This document shows positions 1 through 4,668 of a stretch of DNA of 6,254 nucleotides, piece after piece. The stretch spans positions 1-6,254 of the forward strand of contig JACQUR010000186.1 in assembly GCA_016210245.1 (NCBI GenBank), written 5' to 3'. The DNA is from Chloroflexota bacterium. GTDB taxonomy: Bacteria > Chloroflexota > UBA6077 > JACQUR01. Position numbers and translations under genes: made by a program. Numbering within the stretch: the first letter of the stretch is position 1; each line of letters starts with the position of its first letter. Under the pieces are notes generated by a model. That model was not told the DNA's origin. It saw nothing but the letters and a program-made list of their open reading frames with translations, and ran no database searches.

Positions 1-29
1 CCCCTGGGCACCACGCTCTGCCGCCCTCG

Positions 30-102
30 GGGCGGCGGGGCGACCGAGCCGTCGCCCCCTACGAGGGAGGGCGGCGGGGCGACCGAGCCGTCGCCCCCTA
101 CG
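30..102. repeat. Two-copy 34-bp GC-rich direct repeat with hairpins
   Basis: Positions 30-63 are repeated exactly at 69-102 (34 bp, period 39). Each copy contains a perfect 8-bp stem, GGGGCGAC / GTCGCCCC, around the 6-nt loop CGAGCC (37-58 and 76-97). The first copy is immediately preceded by, and partly overlaps, a second perfect stem, GCCGCCC / GGGCGGC with a 3-nt loop (20-36). No gene overlaps it. It looks like a dispersed intergenic palindrome family rather than a CRISPR, because there are only two copies, the 5-nt gap is too short for a spacer, and each unit is itself palindromic. Transcription termination or DNA/RNA structure are possible roles, but neither is shown. Confidence 0.85.
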
Positions 103-149
103 GCTCAGCGACCGCCTGCACAGAAACTGGTCACACCCGGCGAAAGGCC

Positions 150-199
150 AGAGCTACCCTCGCCGTTGGTGCTGCCGGTACAATGGCGAGGGTGGCCCT
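150..199. other. 16-bp stem-loop upstream of the small-ORF cluster
   Basis: Bases 153-168 pair with 181-196 over 16 positions (14 Watson-Crick, two G-T wobbles) around a 12-nt loop, 169-180. After one mismatch, 150-151 also pair with 198-199. The stem ends 18 nt before the Shine-Dalgarno sequence at 215-220, so if transcribed it would lie in the 5' leader of the first small ORF. The asymmetric placement of the wobbles favours a plus-strand RNA structure, but no U-tract follows, so it is not a simple intrinsic terminator. A leader control element or a relic of a palindromic repeat are both possible. The rest of 103-214 shows no gene. Confidence 0.6.
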
Positions 200-214
200 C
201 ATAACCACGGGTAC

Positions 215-220
215 AGGAGG
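215..220 (+). promoter_or_regulatory. Strong Shine-Dalgarno for the 228 ORF
   Basis: AGGAGG lies 7 nt before the GTG at 228. It is the main evidence that the first small ORF is translated, and it favours GTG 228 over the in-frame ATG at 252. I could not find a convincing promoter upstream: a TACAAT at 179-184 has no matching -35 box and sits inside a hairpin arm. Confidence 0.6.
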
Positions 221-227
221 TGCATAG

Positions 228-431
228 GTGGGTCGAAGACGAGGTACTCCAATGGCAGGTCGCCCGCCCGAGCAAGAGGAGGTCCCGAAGACCTGCCATC
301 ACCCGAAGCTTTCCGGGCCTCTGGAGACACGGCTAGCTCGGCTGCGCAGTGTCGCTGGCTTCTTCAGGCTCGAAGGCGGCCGCGTCCCCTCCTGGAAGTT
401 CCTCGAGGAGCGAGCCGAGCGGCAGATGTAG
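228..431 (+). CDS. Small hypothetical protein, 67 aa
   Basis: I do not recognise this protein. It starts at GTG 228 behind AGGAGG with good spacing, and an internal in-frame ATG at 252 would give a 59-aa form. The N-terminal half is rich in Pro, Arg and Glu and looks disordered. Residues from about 32 onward (SGPLETRLARLRSVAGFF, then RLEGGRVPSWKFLEERAERQ) look helical and strongly charged. There is no signal peptide, membrane segment or recognisable motif. Its stop TAG (429-431) is directly followed by an in-frame GTG of the next small ORF at 432, suggesting a compact operon of tiny genes. Base composition is less GC-biased than in the metabolic genes downstream. It could also be a fragment of a decayed gene. 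Confidence 0.4.
   Translation: MGRRRGTPMAGRPPEQEEVPKTCHHPKLSGPLETRLARLRSVAGFFRLEGGRVPSWKFLEERAERQM
252..299. repeat. 10-bp inverted repeat around alternative ATG
   Basis: ATGGCAGGTC at 252-261 is the exact reverse complement of GACCTGCCAT at 290-299, separated by 28 nt. The left arm begins with the alternative start codon ATG of the first small ORF. It could be a protein-binding site or an mRNA structure, or a chance pairing in GC-rich coding DNA. Confidence 0.35.
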
Positions 432-563
432 GTGCAACCTTGCTCTACATCCGCTGACCTTCCCACCATGATCTACGCGAACCATGTGGTGTCGCAGTTC
501 ACAGGTACCGAGGTCGTCCTCTATGCTCAACGTCAGATCAGGACGAGTCGGCATTGCGTGTGA
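432..563 (+). CDS. Tiny DUF3467-like protein, truncated (43 aa)
   Basis: GTG 432 follows the previous stop codon with no gap; ATG 468 is an alternative start giving 31 aa. The segment PTMIYANHVVSQFTGTEVVL (residues 12-31) recalls the opening strands of DUF3467-type small proteins, which typically begin with a 'YAN' motif followed by a hydrophobic strand after a short turn. That resemblance is from memory. Family members are usually around 100 residues, so this copy would keep only the N-terminal third and stop at TGA 561-563. The stop overlaps the GTG start of the next ORF, a GTGA arrangement typical of translational coupling. No clear Shine-Dalgarno precedes 432. It may be a degraded gene rather than a working one. 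Confidence 0.35.
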   Translation: MQPCSTSADLPTMIYANHVVSQFTGTEVVLYAQRQIRTSRHCV

Positions 564-724
564 CCGACATGACGGAGACTCCATCAGACCCGTCGCTCAT
601 TCCGTTCCGGGAGCCGCTGGTGCCGCCAGCCTCATTGGCAGACCTTGCGATGGCCTTCGCTCGGCGGCGGCCGGTGCCACCTGAACCCGAGGACATCTTC
701 GAGTTACCGGAAGACCTCCGATAG
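560..724 (+). CDS. Small acidic proline-rich hypothetical protein, 54 aa
   Basis: The start GTG 560 overlaps the preceding stop in a GTGA junction; ATG 569 (residue 4) is an alternative. The protein is acidic and Pro-rich, with a short helical core (ASLADLAMAFARRR, residues 24-37) flanked by proline segments and ending in an acidic DIFELPEDLR tail. I recognise no domain. The in-frame fit to the previous ORF, the absence of stop codons and the protein-like residue mix argue for real coding. Without homologues it could equally be the remains of a longer gene. A plausible reading is a small partner protein of the DUF3467-like ORF, translated by coupling. Confidence 0.4.
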   Translation: MTDMTETPSDPSLIPFREPLVPPASLADLAMAFARRRPVPPEPEDIFELPEDLR

Positions 725-783
725 ACGCGTGTGACCAATGGTTCTTGTCCCGCCTGCTGCTGAGTACTGGCAGGGTGACATCT

Positions 784-1071
784 TCAGTCATCGCGACAAA
801 AACGTTCCGTGGGCCGTGGTACAAACTCCTGTAGTTGGTTGGTGCTCACCCCCTCCTGCTCGGCGCGCTGGGCCAGTTTGCGGTGCAGCGTCCGGGGCAT
901 GCGCACGAGCATCCGTCCGCGGTACTCCCGCTCTGGCTGTGGCGCCGGCTCGGGGATGGAGATGCCCCGCTCCAGGGCGACCAGCAGCCAGCTCTCCATC
1001 GCCTCTTTGAGATGCTCCAACGCCTCTACCTCGGTCTCGCCGGCGGTGATGCACCCTGGCAACTCTGGCAC
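784..1071 (-). CDS. HicB-family antitoxin-like protein, orphan, probably decayed
   Basis: Residues 1-35 carry the HicB-family pattern: PELPGC, then CITAGETEVEALEHLKEAM with its Gly-Thr/Ala-Glu-rich helix. The second half has a ribbon-helix-helix-like DNA-binding tail (RMLVRMPRTLHRKLAQRA, then GVSTNQL). HicB antitoxins neutralise HicA mRNA interferases and repress their own operon. Several things are odd. The reading frame continues upstream with HicB-like residues (PEEGFLAEV just before PELPGC) up to a TAG at 1144-1146, yet has no ATG, GTG or TTG before GTG 1071. The best Shine-Dalgarno-like sequence points to a CTG at 1080-1078. The usual hydrophobic end after NQL is replaced by QEFVPRPTERFCRDD. 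No HicA gene flanks it on either side. I read it as an orphan HicB-like regulator or a decaying pseudogene. Family assignment is firmer than functionality. Confidence 0.65.
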   Translation of the reverse strand: MPELPGCITAGETEVEALEHLKEAMESWLLVALERGISIPEPAPQPEREYRGRMLVRMPRTLHRKLAQRAEQEGVSTNQLQEFVPRPTERFCRDD

Positions 1072-1117
1072 CTCGGCCAGGAAGCCCTCCTCGGGTGTGC
1101 CGCTGCTTCTGGATGGT

Positions 1118-1145
1118 TTGCCCGGGAGAAGATAGCGGTTATACT
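1118..1145 (+). promoter_or_regulatory. mazEF promoter, likely leaderless
   Basis: TATACT at 1140-1145 is a 5/6 match to the -10 consensus. TTGCCC at 1118-1123 is a 4/6 -35 box with a 16-bp spacer. The mazE ATG begins at 1152, only 6 nt after the -10 box, so transcription should start at or next to the A of the ATG, giving an mRNA without a leader. A short palindrome, ATAC-TAGAG-GTAT (1141-1153), overlaps the start and could be the operator for autorepression by the RHH antitoxin. The promoter also lies within the upstream in-frame extension of the opposing hicB-like ORF. Confidence 0.6.
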
Positions 1146-1151
1146 AGAGGT

Positions 1152-1388
1152 ATGAAGACAGCCGTCTCTCTTCCAGATGACCTGTTTCGGGCCGCCGAAC
1201 GGCATGCCCGCCGGACGCGGAAATCGCGAAGCCAGCTCTATGCCGAGGCGCTCTCGGAGTACCTGGCGCGGCATGCGCCGGATGAGGTCACCGAGGCTAT
1301 GAACCAGGTCATGGACCAGTTAGAAGAGCCCACCGACCCCTTCGTCACTGCCGCCGCTCGGCGAATCCTGGAACGAAGCGAGTGGTAG
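1152..1388 (+). CDS. mazE: MazE-type ribbon-helix-helix antitoxin
   Basis: This 78-aa protein is the antitoxin of a type II pair. Residues 2-8 (KTAVSLP) form the DNA-contacting beta strand. Residues 9-24 and 26-42 (SRSQLYAEALSEYLARH) form the two helices of a CopG/EndoAI-like ribbon-helix-helix fold. The C-terminal part, from about residue 48 to the final Trp, is the flexible segment that in this family wraps the toxin and blocks its RNA site. ATG 1152 is chosen because the conserved MKTAVSLP start begins there and the -10 box is immediately upstream; an earlier in-frame ATG at 1095 would add residues unrelated to the family. The gene overlaps mazF by 7 bp, so antitoxin and toxin translation are coupled. 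The dimer with toxin is expected to repress its own promoter. Identification by fold pattern is strong; the symbol follows the MazE/EndoAI convention for RHH antitoxins. Confidence 0.9.
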   Translation: MKTAVSLPDDLFRAAERHARRTRKSRSQLYAEALSEYLARHAPDEVTEAMNQVMDQLEEPTDPFVTAAARRILERSEW

Positions 1389-1729
1389 AGATCTCGCAGG
1401 GCGAGGTCTGGTGGGCGGACCTGCCCGTACCCGCGGGCTCTGGTCCCGGCTTCCGACGACCCGTGGTGATCGTGCAAGGAGATCACCTGAATAGGAGCAG
1501 GATTGCAACGGTGGTCTGCGTTCCGTTGACGAGCAACCTAACCTGGGCACGGGCGCCCGGGAACGTGCTCCTACCCGCTACAGTGGCAGGGCTTCAAAAG
1601 GACTCGGTTGCAAATGCGTCGCAGATCATCGCCATCGATCGGGGCTTTCTTACCGAGCGCGTGGCCAGGCTGCCACCAGCGCACCTCGCTCAGGTGATGA
1701 GTGGAATCGATGTGGTTCTCGGTAGGTGA
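1382..1729 (+). CDS. mazF: MazF/PemK-family mRNA interferase toxin
   Basis: This 115-aa protein has the standard MazF length and layout. Residues 7-14 (GEVWWADL) are the opening strand. Residues 25-31 (RRPVVIV) contain the conserved catalytic-region arginine. NRSRIATVVCVPLTSN (37-52) contains the conserved threonine (T50), and residues from about 79 (KDSVANASQI) form the later core strand. The C-terminal helix (LPPAHLAQVMSGIDVVLG) is also family-like. MazF proteins are ribosome-independent, sequence-specific endoribonucleases that cut mRNA and arrest growth when freed from MazE. All core motifs are intact, so the toxin should be active. GTG 1382 is the only reasonable start and lies within the end of mazE. 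The recognition sequence cannot be read from the protein alone. No clear terminator follows. Confidence 0.95.
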   Translation: MVEISQGEVWWADLPVPAGSGPGFRRPVVIVQGDHLNRSRIATVVCVPLTSNLTWARAPGNVLLPATVAGLQKDSVANASQIIAIDRGFLTERVARLPPAHLAQVMSGIDVVLGR

Positions 1730-1774
1730 GGACCACGCAGTCACTCCGAGTCTGCCGAAGGACGCAGCCAGCGA

Positions 1775-1803
1775 TTGACCCTGTCCCTGCCTCGTGATAG
1801 ATT
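1775..1803 (+). promoter_or_regulatory. Extended -10 promoter of oxidoreductase gene
   Basis: TTGACC at 1775-1780 (5/6 match to the -35 box) and TAGATT at 1798-1803 (4/6 to the -10 box) are 17 bp apart. A TG sits one base before the -10 box (1795-1796), an extended -10 feature. Transcription should begin around 1810, giving a leader of about 30 nt that contains GGAGG at 1825-1829, 10 nt before GTG 1840. The 1730-1839 interval holds this promoter and nothing else I can identify. Confidence 0.55.
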
Positions 1804-1839
1804 TGCCCCACTGTAGGGGATAAGGGAGGCGAGGGGCTC

Positions 1840-4410
1840 GTGGCAACCGAGGACCGCTGGATATCGACCGCCTGTTCGCTGTGCTACAGCTACTGCGCGC
1901 TCAGGGTCCACGTGGTCGACGGGGTGGTGGTCAAGATCGAGGGCAACCCCGACTCGGGCACCAACCGCGGCCGGATCTGCGCCCGCGGGATGAGCGGGAT
2001 CATGACCCTGTACGATCCCGCCCGGGTCAACGTGCCGCTGAAGCGCACCAACCCGAACAAGGGCCTTGGGATCGACCCGGGCTGGGTGGAGATCTCCTGG
2101 GACGAGGCCCTGGACACGATCGTCGAGCGTCTGCGCAAGCTCCGCCAGGACGACCCGCGCAAGATGCTGCTCACCGGCAGCGTGGCCGCCATCGACGAGC
2201 TGTTCTTCGCCCGCTTCTTCGCCATCGCCTACGGCTCGCCCCAGAGCTGGACCTCCGGGGCCGGCCCGCACTGCGGCAACGCCGAGCACCTGCTGGGCGG
2301 GGTCATGCAAGCCGCCTGGTCCAAGGTGATCGACACCCACTACTGCACCTACCTGATCAGCTTCGGCTCCGCGCCCGGCTTCGGCAGCCACTACTGCTTC
2401 CCGGGCATGGCCCAGCGCGTGGCCGAGGCTCGCGCCCGCGGCATGCGCCACGTGTCGATCGACCCCTTCCTCAGCAACGCGGCCGAGAAGGCGGACGAGT
2501 GGATTCCCATCCGCCCCGGCACCGACGGCGCCCTGGCCATGGCCATGCTCAACCTGCTGCTCAACGAATACGGCCTGTACGACCGGGCGCACCTCCAGCA
2601 CCGCACCAACGCGCCCTACCTGATCGGCCCGGATGGGCGCTACGTGCGCGACCCGCGCACCCACAAGCCGCTGGTCTTCGACCGCGTCGCCGGAGTGGCC
2701 AGGCCATTCGACGCGCCAGACCTGGGTGAGGCGGCCCTGGACGGGCAGTACGAGGTACACAGCTTCACGGCCCGGCCTGCCTTTGCGCTGCTGCGCGAGC
2801 AGGTGCAGCCCTGGACTCCGGAGCGGGCCCAGGAGATCACCACCGTGCCAGCGGCCACCATTCGGCGGATCACGCGGGAGTACGGCGAGGCGGCGCGGAT
2901 CGGCAGCACCATCGTCCTGGACGGCAAGACCCTGCCCTACCGGCCCGTGGGCATCACCTACTTCAAGGGCGCGCAGGGCCACCGCAACGCGCTGCTGACC
3001 AGCTTCGCGATCGAGCTGCTGGTGGAGGTGCTGGGCGCGTCGAATGTGCCGGGGGGTGTGCTGGGCCTGAACTCGTGCTCGCTGGGCCGCCCGGAGAGCG
3101 GGCGGCCCGCCTGGGTGCCCTCGGCGGACGAGGACGGGCTGCTGGTCACGGGCACCTGGCCCGTCATCCCACCCCCCTACCCGCCGAAAGAGGTGCGGGT
3201 GGGCGAGACGGCAGACGGGCGCAGCCTGATCCCCACCTGCGCCACCGTTTCGCCCCTGCTCCCCTTGACGCTCCAGCAGCCGGAGCAGTTCGGCATCCCC
3301 TACCGAGTCGAGTTCCACCTGCACGCCGGCGCCAACTACCTGATGACCTGCGCCAACCCGCGCCAGGTGGCCGAGTCGCTCAAGCACCTCTTCCAGGCCT
3401 CCTTCAGCCTGTTCCTGGACGAGTCGACCGATCTGTCCGACCTGGTCCTGCCCGACGCTTCCTACCTGGAGCGGCTGACCCCGATCCCGGACTGGATGAG
3501 CTCCATCGCCCCGGTGGACGAGTGGAGCTACCACGTGCGCCAGCCGGTGGTCCCGCCCGCGCACCAGCGCCGCCCGCTCGCCGAGGTGCTGCTGGAGGTG
3601 GTCGAGCGCCTGGACATGCGCGATGAGTTCTACACCGTGATCAACGCATCCTGGAACCTGCAGGACGCCGACGTGCTCGATCCCGTCCGCCGCTACACCT
3701 GGGCGGAGATCGTCGACCGCCAGTACCGCACGCGGTTCGGGGGCGAATTCGACCTGGACTGGTTCAAGGCGCATGGGGTGCTCAAGTGGCCCAAGCGGGT
3801 GGAGGAGGTCTACTGGCTGCCCTTCTCCAGCGCCCGCATCCCCATCTACCTCGAGTGGATGCTGGGCGTCGGCCAGCAGGTAGACCAGGCGGTGCGCGAG
3901 CTGCGCCTGAACGTGGACACCTCCGCCTTCGCCGCCCTGCCCACCTGGAAGCCGTGCGCGGCCTACGAGCGGCGCCGCGATGGGGCGGATCTGTTCGCCA
4001 TCTACTACAAGGTGCCGCTCCAGACCTTCTCCGGCACCTACAACAACCCCTGGCTGGCCGAGGTTTCAGCGATCCACCCCTTCGTCTACCGGGCGGCCAT
4101 CAACCCGGAGACAGCCCGGCGCAAGGGCATCGCCGACGGCGACTGGATGCGCATCACCTCGGCCAGCACCGGCGACAGCCTGCGCGTGCGGGCCGCGCTG
4201 ACCCAGGGCATCCACCCGGAGGTGGTGGCCCTCGCCGGCTGCGGCGGCCACTGGGCGCGCAAGCTGCCGGTGGCCAGCCAGCCCGACCGGGGTGGCTGCT
4301 TCGAGTGGTTGATGCCGATCAACCTGGAAGACATCGACCTTCCGACGCTCACCATCGACTCGTGCGTGCAGGTGAGCGTGGCGCGTGAGGAGGGCGGAGG
4401 GCAGACATAG
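1840..4410 (+). CDS. Cytoplasmic molybdopterin (Mo/W-bisMGD) oxidoreductase with [4Fe-4S] cluster
   Basis: This 856-aa protein belongs to the DMSO-reductase superfamily (BisC type). C12, C15, C19 and C47 form the N-terminal CxxCx3Cx27C motif for a [4Fe-4S] cluster, followed by CARG. The stretch YGSPQSWTSGAGPHCGN puts C145 where the protein metal ligand sits, pointing to a Cys-ligated enzyme of the PsrA/PhsA, PadB or acetylene-hydratase kind. The cofactor-binding core continues through about residue 600 (for example IDPFLSNAAEKADEWIPIRP and GTDGALAMAMLNLLLNE). The C-terminal dinucleotide-binding domain spans about 718-850, including GCGGHW at 800-805. There is no Tat signal, so it should act in the cytoplasm, unlike most Psr/Phs/Ttr enzymes. 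No electron-transfer or membrane subunit lies beside it; the downstream genes are a symporter and its small partner. The substrate cannot be assigned. The residue after the second cluster Cys is Tyr, not the Asp I recall as catalytic in acetylene hydratase, so that activity is unlikely. Confidence 0.95.
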   Translation: MATEDRWISTACSLCYSYCALRVHVVDGVVVKIEGNPDSGTNRGRICARGMSGIMTLYDPARVNVPLKRTNPNKGLGIDPGWVEISWDEALDTIVERLRKLRQDDPRKMLLTGSVAAIDELFFARFFAIAYGSPQSWTSGAGPHCGNAEHLLGGVMQAAWSKVIDTHYCTYLISFGSAPGFGSHYCFPGMAQRVAEARARGMRHVSIDPFLSNAAEKADEWIPIRPGTDGALAMAMLNLLLNEYGLYDRAHLQHRTNAPYLIGPDGRYVRDPRTHKPLVFDRVAGVARPFDAPDLGEAALDGQYEVHSFTARPAFALLREQVQPWTPERAQEITTVPAATIRRITREYGEAARIGSTIVLDGKTLPYRPVGITYFKGAQGHRNALLTSFAIELLVEVLGASNVPGGVLGLNSCSLGRPESGRPAWVPSADEDGLLVTGTWPVIPPPYPPKEVRVGETADGRSLIPTCATVSPLLPLTLQQPEQFGIPYRVEFHLHAGANYLMTCANPRQVAESLKHLFQASFSLFLDESTDLSDLVLPDASYLERLTPIPDWMSSIAPVDEWSYHVRQPVVPPAHQRRPLAEVLLEVVERLDMRDEFYTVINASWNLQDADVLDPVRRYTWAEIVDRQYRTRFGGEFDLDWFKAHGVLKWPKRVEEVYWLPFSSARIPIYLEWMLGVGQQVDQAVRELRLNVDTSAFAALPTWKPCAAYERRRDGADLFAIYYKVPLQTFSGTYNNPWLAEVSAIHPFVYRAAINPETARRKGIADGDWMRITSASTGDSLRVRAALTQGIHPEVVALAGCGGHWARKLPVASQPDRGGCFEWLMPINLEDIDLPTLTIDSCVQVSVAREEGGGQT

Positions 4411-4426
4411 GAAGGTGTCTGCCCTC
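4397..4426 (+). promoter_or_regulatory. 11-bp stem-loop spanning the oxidoreductase stop codon
   Basis: GAGGGCAGACA (4397-4407) pairs perfectly with TGTCTGCCCTC (4416-4426) around the 8-nt loop TAGGAAGG, which contains the stop codon TAG (4408-4410). One further G-T pair is possible outside. No T-tract follows, so it is not a canonical intrinsic terminator. The position, 31 nt before the symporter accessory gene, fits an mRNA stabiliser, processing site or partial terminator that sets different levels of enzyme and transporter. Confidence 0.6.
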
Positions 4427-4440
4427 TGACTTTGCAGCAG

Positions 4441-4451
4441 AAAGGAGGTGA
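4441..4451 (+). promoter_or_regulatory. Near-perfect Shine-Dalgarno of the 44-aa ORF
   Basis: AAAGGAGGTGA is complementary to the 16S rRNA 3' end over its full length, with its GGAGG core (4444-4448) 9 nt before GTG 4458. It is the strongest ribosome binding site in the window. This supports the short ORF as a real, highly translated gene and fixes its start. Confidence 0.85.
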
Positions 4452-4457
4452 GAAACC

Positions 4458-4592
4458 GTGATCCTCGGATTGGCCCCGCTGACCTTCGTGCTCCTGGTCG
4501 TGATGAGCGCGCTCGGCATCGCGCTCGCCCTGGTCTACGGGTTGACGTATCGGGTCAAGGACGACGAGGAAACCTGGTGGGCATTCGGCTGA
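4458..4592 (+). CDS. Symporter small accessory membrane protein, 44 aa
   Basis: One hydrophobic helix (about residues 5-31, LTFVLLVVMSALGIALALVY within it) is followed by a basic step (YRVK) and an acidic, aromatic tail, DDEETWWAFG. This is the form of the tiny single-helix proteins that precede some sodium:solute symporters, known as symporter small accessory proteins, which are thought to act as a second subunit of the transporter. The charge pattern puts the basic residues and the tail on the cytoplasmic side. The gene is 76 nt upstream of the symporter, on the same strand, with an excellent Shine-Dalgarno sequence and GTG start. It is too short for most gene finders and easily missed. Identity rests on context and topology, not on a motif I can prove. 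Confidence 0.8.
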   Translation: MILGLAPLTFVLLVVMSALGIALALVYGLTYRVKDDEETWWAFG

Positions 4593-4654
4593 GTCGTCGA
4601 GACCCATGGTTGCACGCGGTTGTAGGACTGCGCAGGGATCGAAAACAGGAGAAC

Positions 4655-4660
4655 AAGGAG
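4655..4660 (+). promoter_or_regulatory. Shine-Dalgarno deciding the symporter start
   Basis: AAGGAG lies 8 nt before ATG 4669 and selects it over the in-frame ATG at 4606, which would add 21 polar residues before the first membrane helix. An out-of-frame ATG at 4661 gives only a three-codon ORF (MAS) whose TGA overlaps the true ATG. This is probably incidental, because it is too close to the Shine-Dalgarno to be used. Confidence 0.75.
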
Positions 4661-4668
4661 ATGGCCTC

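Noticed and set aside
20..102. CRISPR-like array
   Set aside because: There are only two copies, separated by 5 nt, each internally palindromic, with no spacers and no cas genes.
179..184. TACAAT as a -10 box for the small-ORF cluster
   Set aside because: There is no -35 match at 16-18 bp upstream, and the hexamer lies in the loop edge and right arm of a long stem-loop.
768..806. Possible insertion-sequence end relic (GGGTGACATC ... GCGACAAAAAC)
   Set aside because: The short motifs recall terminal sequences of some transposons, but there is no paired inverted end, no target duplication and no transposase fragment nearby.
738..1155. Plus-strand ORFs overlapping the hicB-like gene (738-1010, 809-1135, 835-1155)
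   Set aside because: They are opposite or out of frame with a segment that has clear HicB-family residues on the minus strand, and their translations show no family pattern.
1730..1774. Intrinsic terminator after mazF
   Set aside because: No stem of useful length and no T-tract could be found; only 3-4 bp pairings are possible.
1741..3774. 677-aa open frame on the minus strand, antisense to the oxidoreductase gene
   Set aside because: It lies opposite a gene with intact catalytic motifs. Its translation is repetitive in Val, His, Arg, Gly and Ala with no domain or hydrophobic core, as expected for the complement of a strongly G/C-ending codon pattern. No start signal supports it.
4606..4668. 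N-terminal extension of the symporter from ATG 4606
   Set aside because: The extra 21 residues are polar and atypical for the family, no ribosome site precedes 4606, and AAGGAG is correctly spaced for ATG 4669.
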